NCBI GenBank assembly: GCA_946185485.1
Contig: CAMHJQ010000005.1
Location: 62,001-126,000, forward strand
DNA from: an uncultured Prevotellaceae bacterium
Lineage (GTDB): Bacteria > Bacteroidota > Bacteroidia > Bacteroidales > Bacteroidaceae
DNA length: 64,000 nucleotides
Direction of reading: 5' to 3'
Part shown: piece by piece, positions 60,330 through 64,000 of the stretch
Layout of the letters: each line of letters opens with the position of its first letter
Position numbering within the stretch: the stretch's first letter is position 1
Position numbers and translations under genes: made by a program
Notes under the pieces: generated by a model
Database searches by the model: none
What the model was told of the DNA's origin: nothing
The model's input: the letters and a program-made list of their open reading frames with translations, nothing else

Positions 60330-61104
60330 CTTTCTTCTCTTTGAGTTTGGTGACATAATCATGTAGCGAAGGATAGTCCGTATAGAGGTTACGGTAGGAG
60401 TGGCCGCCGCTGTCACGTCCAGATAGGACGGTCGTTTCCATCGTCTGGCCGCTGATGTCCGTCGGGAAGAAGCAATAGACCTGATCATACTGGTCGCTTG
60501 CCAGACACATGTCACCAAAGTTGCGCACATGGTTCAGAACAATGCAGTCGCAATCCTTGGGCAGTTCACATACCTTCATGCCTGACAGGATCCTGAAGGC
60601 TATGAAGTCGAGGAAATTCGCAAAGAGGCAGCATTTCGCGGACATTACGCCCTTGCGATGCTGGAAGACGTTAAGCCCCGGCGAGTCGATGGTGACAGTA
60701 GCCTGGCGGCAGTACACTTTCTGGGGATGCTGAGCTGCATCATACTCCTTGCAAAGTGTCTCTTTGGCCTTGGCCCTCACCTCTCGGCGCATGACCTTCA
60801 TCTGGCGAAGGAGTTCATAGCGGGCTTTCTCCTGGGCACGCTTCTGCTCATCCTCTCTAAGTTGGTTGAGCAGTTCTGTAAGTTGGAAGGAGTAAAATTC
60901 CATTCCACCGTTATTGTTCCGAAGCGCAACACCCGGATAGATTCTGTTGAGCACAAGGAGTTGGACGCTCAGTAACTCCTTTGGGGCAAAGGCAGGGTCG
61001 AGACCGCTGCGCTCTAAGAGTTGTCGCCCGCTCTCGTCGAGGGACGTGGCGGCTTTCACATTGAAGCCTTTGCCTGACATGCTGATAATCATTCCTGTAT
61101 TCAT
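60310..61104 (-). CDS. Toprim-like protein with altered catalytic residues
   Basis: 264 residues. The second half has FANFLDFIAFRIL where primase-type Toprim domains have FEGFFDFLS, and CFFPTDISGQ in place of LDNDAAGR, then LYTDYPSLHDYV like YKDFNEFL. The catalytic Glu is missing and only one Asp of DxD remains, so it is probably not catalytic. Helical, charged first half. Next to a true primase. Confidence 0.6.
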   Translation of the reverse strand: MNTGMIISMSGKGFNVKAATSLDESGRQLLERSGLDPAFAPKELLSVQLLVLNRIYPGVALRNNNGGMEFYSFQLTELLNQLREDEQKRAQEKARYELLRQMKVMRREVRAKAKETLCKEYDAAQHPQKVYCRQATVTIDSPGLNVFQHRKGVMSAKCCLFANFLDFIAFRILSGMKVCELPKDCDCIVLNHVRNFGDMCLASDQYDQVYCFFPTDISGQTMETTVLSGRDSGGHSYRNLYTDYPSLHDYVTKLKEKKDAAGEM

Positions 61105-61130
61105 ATTCTTATAGCTTAGATTCTCATATT

Positions 61131-62159
61131 TTATGCTAACACCTCTTTCACGAGTTCGTTGAACTCTTCCGTTGTATGTCCTAATGAAAAGAAGTCGCTC
61201 ACATCCTTTTCTTTCTTGGTACCAGAAAGAGGAAGCACAAGCCTTCTGACTTGATATTTTCCTTTCAGGGCCTCCATTCGCGCTGCTGACTCACGAATAC
61301 CGGTCTCATCACAGTCAAACATGACAATGATGGTATGGAATCGCTGTGAGAGACTTATAAGGATTTCGTCTGGGATGGATGCGGTTTCGCTGTTCAGTGT
61401 GACTGCGGGGATTCTTCTTGCTCCAAGGGTCATCACGTCTTTCTCTCCGCCTGTCAGGATGACAAAATCGCCGTCATCAGGTAGTTGGTCAAAGCCAAAC
61501 ACATAGGGCTTTGGCAGTTCTCCGGCATAGAGGAAGCGGGATTTGGAGAATGGGCGGTAGGACTTGATGCCCTTGCCTTCATTGAAGAAATAGCCATACA
61601 TCGGCTCCATGTAGGTGCCTGTTATGGTATATGAAGAGCCGTCGCTTCTGACAAAGCGGCAACTTGATAGGCTGCTGACATGATAGCGTTCCAGTGTCTC
61701 GCTGTCTATGCCATAGCGTAGCCACCACTTCTTTTCGCTTTCACGAAACGCTTGTTTGATGGCATAGAACTTCTGAGGACGGGAATAACCCGTTACAATA
61801 GGCTGCTGAACATGTGGCAGGGACTCGCGGACGGTGGAAGTGATGTCGTCGAAGAGGAAAAGGTTCATTTCCTTATCAATGGCTTTCAGCAGGTCGATGA
61901 ACTCCGTCTGCATGTTATAGCCCTTGATCTTGGCGACGATATAGAAACAGTCACCACACCACTCTGAGGCTCCGAAATCCTTCATGACATACACCGTTTC
62001 GCCGCCATGCTTGCGCTCATAGAGACGGCATGATGGGGTGCTGTCCTTGCGGAAGGTGTTCTGAAAGAGTTTCTTCGATATCTGTTCGCCGAAGAAATGC
62101 TTGAACACATCGTAGCCGCCGTTGGTCTTCTGTAAGAGTCTGTCCCTGTCGTTCTGCAT
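61131..62159 (-). CDS. DnaG-type primase with Toprim domain
   Basis: 342 residues. The N-terminal part (FRKDSTPSCRLY, MKDFGASEWCGDCFYIVAKI) resembles the CHC2 zinc-binding primase region without its full cysteine set. The Toprim domain has the catalytic Glu in LTGGEKDVMTLGA and DxD in VMFDCDETG. Makes RNA primers for element replication or conjugative DNA. The small gene downstream is the degenerate Toprim protein. Confidence 0.85.
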   Translation of the reverse strand: MQNDRDRLLQKTNGGYDVFKHFFGEQISKKLFQNTFRKDSTPSCRLYERKHGGETVYVMKDFGASEWCGDCFYIVAKIKGYNMQTEFIDLLKAIDKEMNLFLFDDITSTVRESLPHVQQPIVTGYSRPQKFYAIKQAFRESEKKWWLRYGIDSETLERYHVSSLSSCRFVRSDGSSYTITGTYMEPMYGYFFNEGKGIKSYRPFSKSRFLYAGELPKPYVFGFDQLPDDGDFVILTGGEKDVMTLGARRIPAVTLNSETASIPDEILISLSQRFHTIIVMFDCDETGIRESAARMEALKGKYQVRRLVLPLSGTKKEKDVSDFFSLGHTTEEFNELVKEVLA

Positions 62160-62160
62160 A

Positions 62161-62430
62161 CTATTCCCTTTCCTTGATTAAGAATGTGACACACTGCTGG
62201 CCCTTGTTCGTAGATACAACAAAACTATCGCCTTCCTCTTGATAGCGTATCTTTCCTGTGCGGAACATGTCGGTCTGACGGAGTTTTAGACGGATATAGC
62301 GGAGACGGACACGCGCCTTCTGCAAGGTGTCTTGTACCTCGTAGATGGCTGGACGGTATGAAAGCAGGAAACGCACAAGCCAGTCCGGGCGCTTGCGTAA
62401 GTGTTCCTGTCTGACAACCTTATACCTCAT
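62161..62430 (-). CDS. Hypothetical basic protein
   Basis: 89 residues from the ATG at 62430 (the longer frame starts inside the previous gene). Very basic (RKRPDWLVRFLLSYRP, QKARVRLRYIRLKLR). Overlaps its upstream neighbour by 11 bases; the primase starts right after its stop. Possibly a nucleic acid binder. Confidence 0.55.
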   Translation of the reverse strand: MRYKVVRQEHLRKRPDWLVRFLLSYRPAIYEVQDTLQKARVRLRYIRLKLRQTDMFRTGKIRYQEEGDSFVVSTNKGQQCVTFLIKERE

Positions 62431-62800
62431 GTTCGCCTCCTTCCTTGATATATGGCTCTTGATAGACCTTTTTGCCGTCCTGTGAGGCATGGACGTGACC
62501 AAGGAGTGTAAACCAGTGCATACGGATGATGCCTGGTTCATCCTTACCGGCACGACGGATAATCAGACTGCCACGCTCACCTTTGCCTTCGCCGTAGTTG
62601 TTACGGACAACGACTGCCTCCAGTCGTACCTTCGGACGGTTCAGGTCATCAACAAGCGTTCGCATACCTTTCAGGAATCTTTCAAGGTGAACTTCATCCT
62701 CGAAAGCGTGATGAAGGGTCTTGCTGATCTCTGTAATAATCTCTGTGAGAAATTTCGGAGTGTTAGAGCCAATAGTTACTGTATCAATGATATATACCAT
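62420..62800 (-). CDS. Hypothetical protein
   Basis: 126 residues, soluble alpha/beta, not recognised. Contains VDDLNRPKVRLEAVVVRNNY and RRAGKDEPGIIRMHW. Confidence 0.6.
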   Translation of the reverse strand: MVYIIDTVTIGSNTPKFLTEIITEISKTLHHAFEDEVHLERFLKGMRTLVDDLNRPKVRLEAVVVRNNYGEGKGERGSLIIRRAGKDEPGIIRMHWFTLLGHVHASQDGKKVYQEPYIKEGGEHEV

Positions 62801-62818
62801 GTTGTAGTAGTTAATTTC

Positions 62819-63094
62819 TTAAAGGTAGTCTTGATGTCGTGACTTCAACATTTCGAGGTCATCGACTCGGTATTCAATGATACCCGGTCGCTTTGCGACA
62901 GGGATAAGCTGCTCTTTGCGCCTCCAGCGTAGGACATTGCCCTGTCCGTAGCGGCGAAAGGCCTCTCTCTGGCTGATGATTCCCCGCTTGTCATCCATTG
63001 CCTCGCGAAGTTTCGGCACAAGGGCCGTCGCAAGGTCACTGATGAAGGTGTCATACGACACACACTTGTCGGGGAATTGCATTTGGATCATCAT
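62819..63094 (-). CDS. Small HTH DNA-binding protein
   Basis: 91 residues. REAFRRYGQGNVLRWRRKEQ, then IEYRVDDLEML, is the winged HTH of excisionase/MerR-like small phage regulators. Overlaps the next gene's start by 4 bases. Confidence 0.7.
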   Translation of the reverse strand: MMIQMQFPDKCVSYDTFISDLATALVPKLREAMDDKRGIISQREAFRRYGQGNVLRWRRKEQLIPVAKRPGIIEYRVDDLEMLKSRHQDYL

Positions 63095-63309
63095 ACTGAG
63101 AGGTTCTTGTCGTAGTAGATGGTATCGACTGCCTGACTGAAGGAATCTTGCGATTTCCAGCTTGAGTAGATATCTGCTTTCTTACAGTTGCCATTGCCCA
63201 TGGCAAGGAAATAGACCGCTTGCTGGCGGGCTTTCTCTTGGGACCCCCTTACACGGAATATCTTGGGGGTGTCACCTTCTGGGAAAATTTGAATTAAATA
63301 CTCTTCCAT
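63091..63309 (-). CDS. Small hypothetical protein
   Basis: 72 residues from the ATG at 63309; the frame extends to 63360 but the start MEEYLIQIFPEG is better placed. Soluble, function unknown. Coupled to the HTH gene (ATGA overlap). Confidence 0.55.
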   Translation of the reverse strand: MEEYLIQIFPEGDTPKIFRVRGSQEKARQQAVYFLAMGNGNCKKADIYSSWKSQDSFSQAVDTIYYDKNLSV

Positions 63310-63428
63310 ATATTTATTTGTTTTAATGTTGTTCAGATTTAAAAAGAGGTGGGTCTTCACAGAGGCACGCTCTTTTGTTTGCTTGAAACTTAATCTTTTT
63401 ATTAATTTAAAAACAATCGTATGTATGG

Positions 63429-63704
63429 TTATACCATATTCAGGGAAAGCTGCACGGCTTCTGTTGGCCGCTGGGCGATGATTGGCTGGGAAGCGGACTT
63501 GTAGATGCCCGCTTTAGTTAGGATATTCGCCACGTTCTGGCGCGTGGTGAAAAACTGCTCTGCAATGCGGCACATGACGCGGTGCGGCTTGACGGCACCC
63601 GAACGCAGGTCGGATGCACATGAGAGGTACATACTGATGATTTTCTCATTCCTCTCACGGAGCTCTTGCTCATGTTTTGTCTCGTAATTGGTAAAAACTC
63701 CCAT
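63429..63704 (-). CDS. Putative HTH protein
   Basis: 91 residues. RIAEQFFTTRQNVANILTKA is a probable helix-turn-helix near residues 47-66. The first gene of the long minus run, next to the divergent repressor gene; likely an early regulator. Confidence 0.6.
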   Translation of the reverse strand: MGVFTNYETKHEQELRERNEKIISMYLSCASDLRSGAVKPHRVMCRIAEQFFTTRQNVANILTKAGIYKSASQPIIAQRPTEAVQLSLNMV

Positions 63705-63710
63705 ATTTAT

Positions 63711-63741
63711 TTTGTTATTTCGTTCTAAATTTGTACCTTTG
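63711..63741 (+). promoter_or_regulatory. Consensus promoter of the XRE regulator
   Basis: TTTG (63711-63714), exactly 19 bases, TACCTTTG (63734-63741): a full match to the Bacteroidetes -33/-7 pattern. The ATG is about 150 bases downstream. Confidence 0.75.
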
Positions 63742-63814
63742 CGCCCAAATTTGCACTTTTCCTTGCGGTTCCTTTTGCGCTATTACTGCGCTAAGTTTTG
63801 CTTGGAATTTTGCG

Positions 63815-63822
63815 CAAAGATA
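63815..63822 (-). promoter_or_regulatory. -7 box for the minus operon
   Basis: TATCTTTG on the minus strand fits TAnnTTTG. A -33 TTG is 23 bases upstream, a little far. Overlap with the palindrome at 63831 suggests regulation by the repressor. Confidence 0.5.
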
Positions 63823-63830
63823 AGCATTTC

Positions 63831-63847
63831 TGATACATAACGTATCA
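63831..63847. promoter_or_regulatory. Palindromic operator between divergent genes
   Basis: TGATAC-N5-GTATCA, a perfect 6-bp inverted repeat between the minus operon and the XRE gene. A probable binding site of that regulator. Confidence 0.6.
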
Positions 63848-63890
63848 ATTCTGCTTATAATTTATATTATTTTAACGAAATATTAGCAAA

Positions 63891-64000
63891 ATGGCTACAA
63901 AAATCAATATAGTTCATGTCGGAATGGCTATTGAACGTCGAATAAAGGAATTAGGAATGTCGAAGAATGATTTCGCACAAAAATATGGTATTCCGCATAC
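63891..64000 (+). CDS. XRE-family regulator (partial, runs off the right edge)
   Basis: The first 36 codons are visible. IERRIKELGMSKNDFAQKYG is the start of an XRE-type HTH. Divergent to the minus operon and separated by an operator-like palindrome, as in phage or ICE repressors. Confidence 0.75.
   Translation, partial: MATKINIVHVGMAIERRIKELGMSKNDFAQKYGIPH

Overview
The window is part of a large conjugative element (a plasmid or an integrative conjugative element) from a Bacteroidales bacterium of the Bacteroides/Prevotella type. Three things point there. It carries the Bacteroidetes type IV secretion gene set (traE, F, G, J, K, L, M, N and O relatives). The clearest promoters fit the Bacteroidetes -33 TTTG / -7 TAnnTTTG pattern. 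Many small genes look like those of Bacteroidales phages and plasmids. No relaxase, coupling protein, integrase or partition genes were seen, so both ends of the element lie outside the window.

Layout: (1) 1-10381, minus: one giant 'polyvalent' gene that runs off the left edge (DNA methylase, SNF2 helicase, phosphoribosyltransferase-like, MutS domain I and ADP-ribosyltransferase-like domains). (2) 10.4-14.1 kb, plus: an operon of small unrecognised genes behind a ~430-bp leader. (3) 14.1-32.9 kb, minus: one long conjugation operon of 19 genes encoding the secretion channel, lipoproteins, three related secreted proteins and a cell-wall peptidase-like protein. (4) 33.1-40.4 kb, plus: a replication/repair block (sliding clamp dnaN, radC, ssb) and small accessory genes. 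(5) 40.6-63.7 kb, minus: about 40 compact, often overlapping genes. They include a radical SAM protein, two DNA adenine methyltransferases, a RecD-like helicase, a DUF4373 replication protein, a transcription-factor-like protein with sigma-4-like and RNA polymerase alpha-CTD domains, a TnpB/Cas12-like protein without an intact nuclease centre, a tRNA-Arg, a primase and small HTH proteins. (6) 63.7-64 kb: a divergent control region and the start of an XRE-type repressor.

The parts fit together as a self-sufficient element: its own clamp, SSB, primase and helicase, its own methylation and anti-defence proteins, a transfer machine, and several layers of regulation. A ~430-bp leader occurs almost unchanged at 10.6, 33.1 and 38.5 kb and in diverged form before ssb. 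A 53-bp dyad precedes both long minus operons.

The strongest candidate for an undescribed system is at 56.2-58.7 kb. A 410-residue TnpB/Cas12-like protein, predicted to be nuclease-dead, has a structured RNA motif about 10 nt after its stop and another just before its start. Two more copies of the motif lie downstream, and their stems differ by compensatory changes. A short 35-bp repeat array with 31-nt spacers lies beside them. Also notable: both adenine methyltransferase genes contain a G8 tract, which suggests phase variation.
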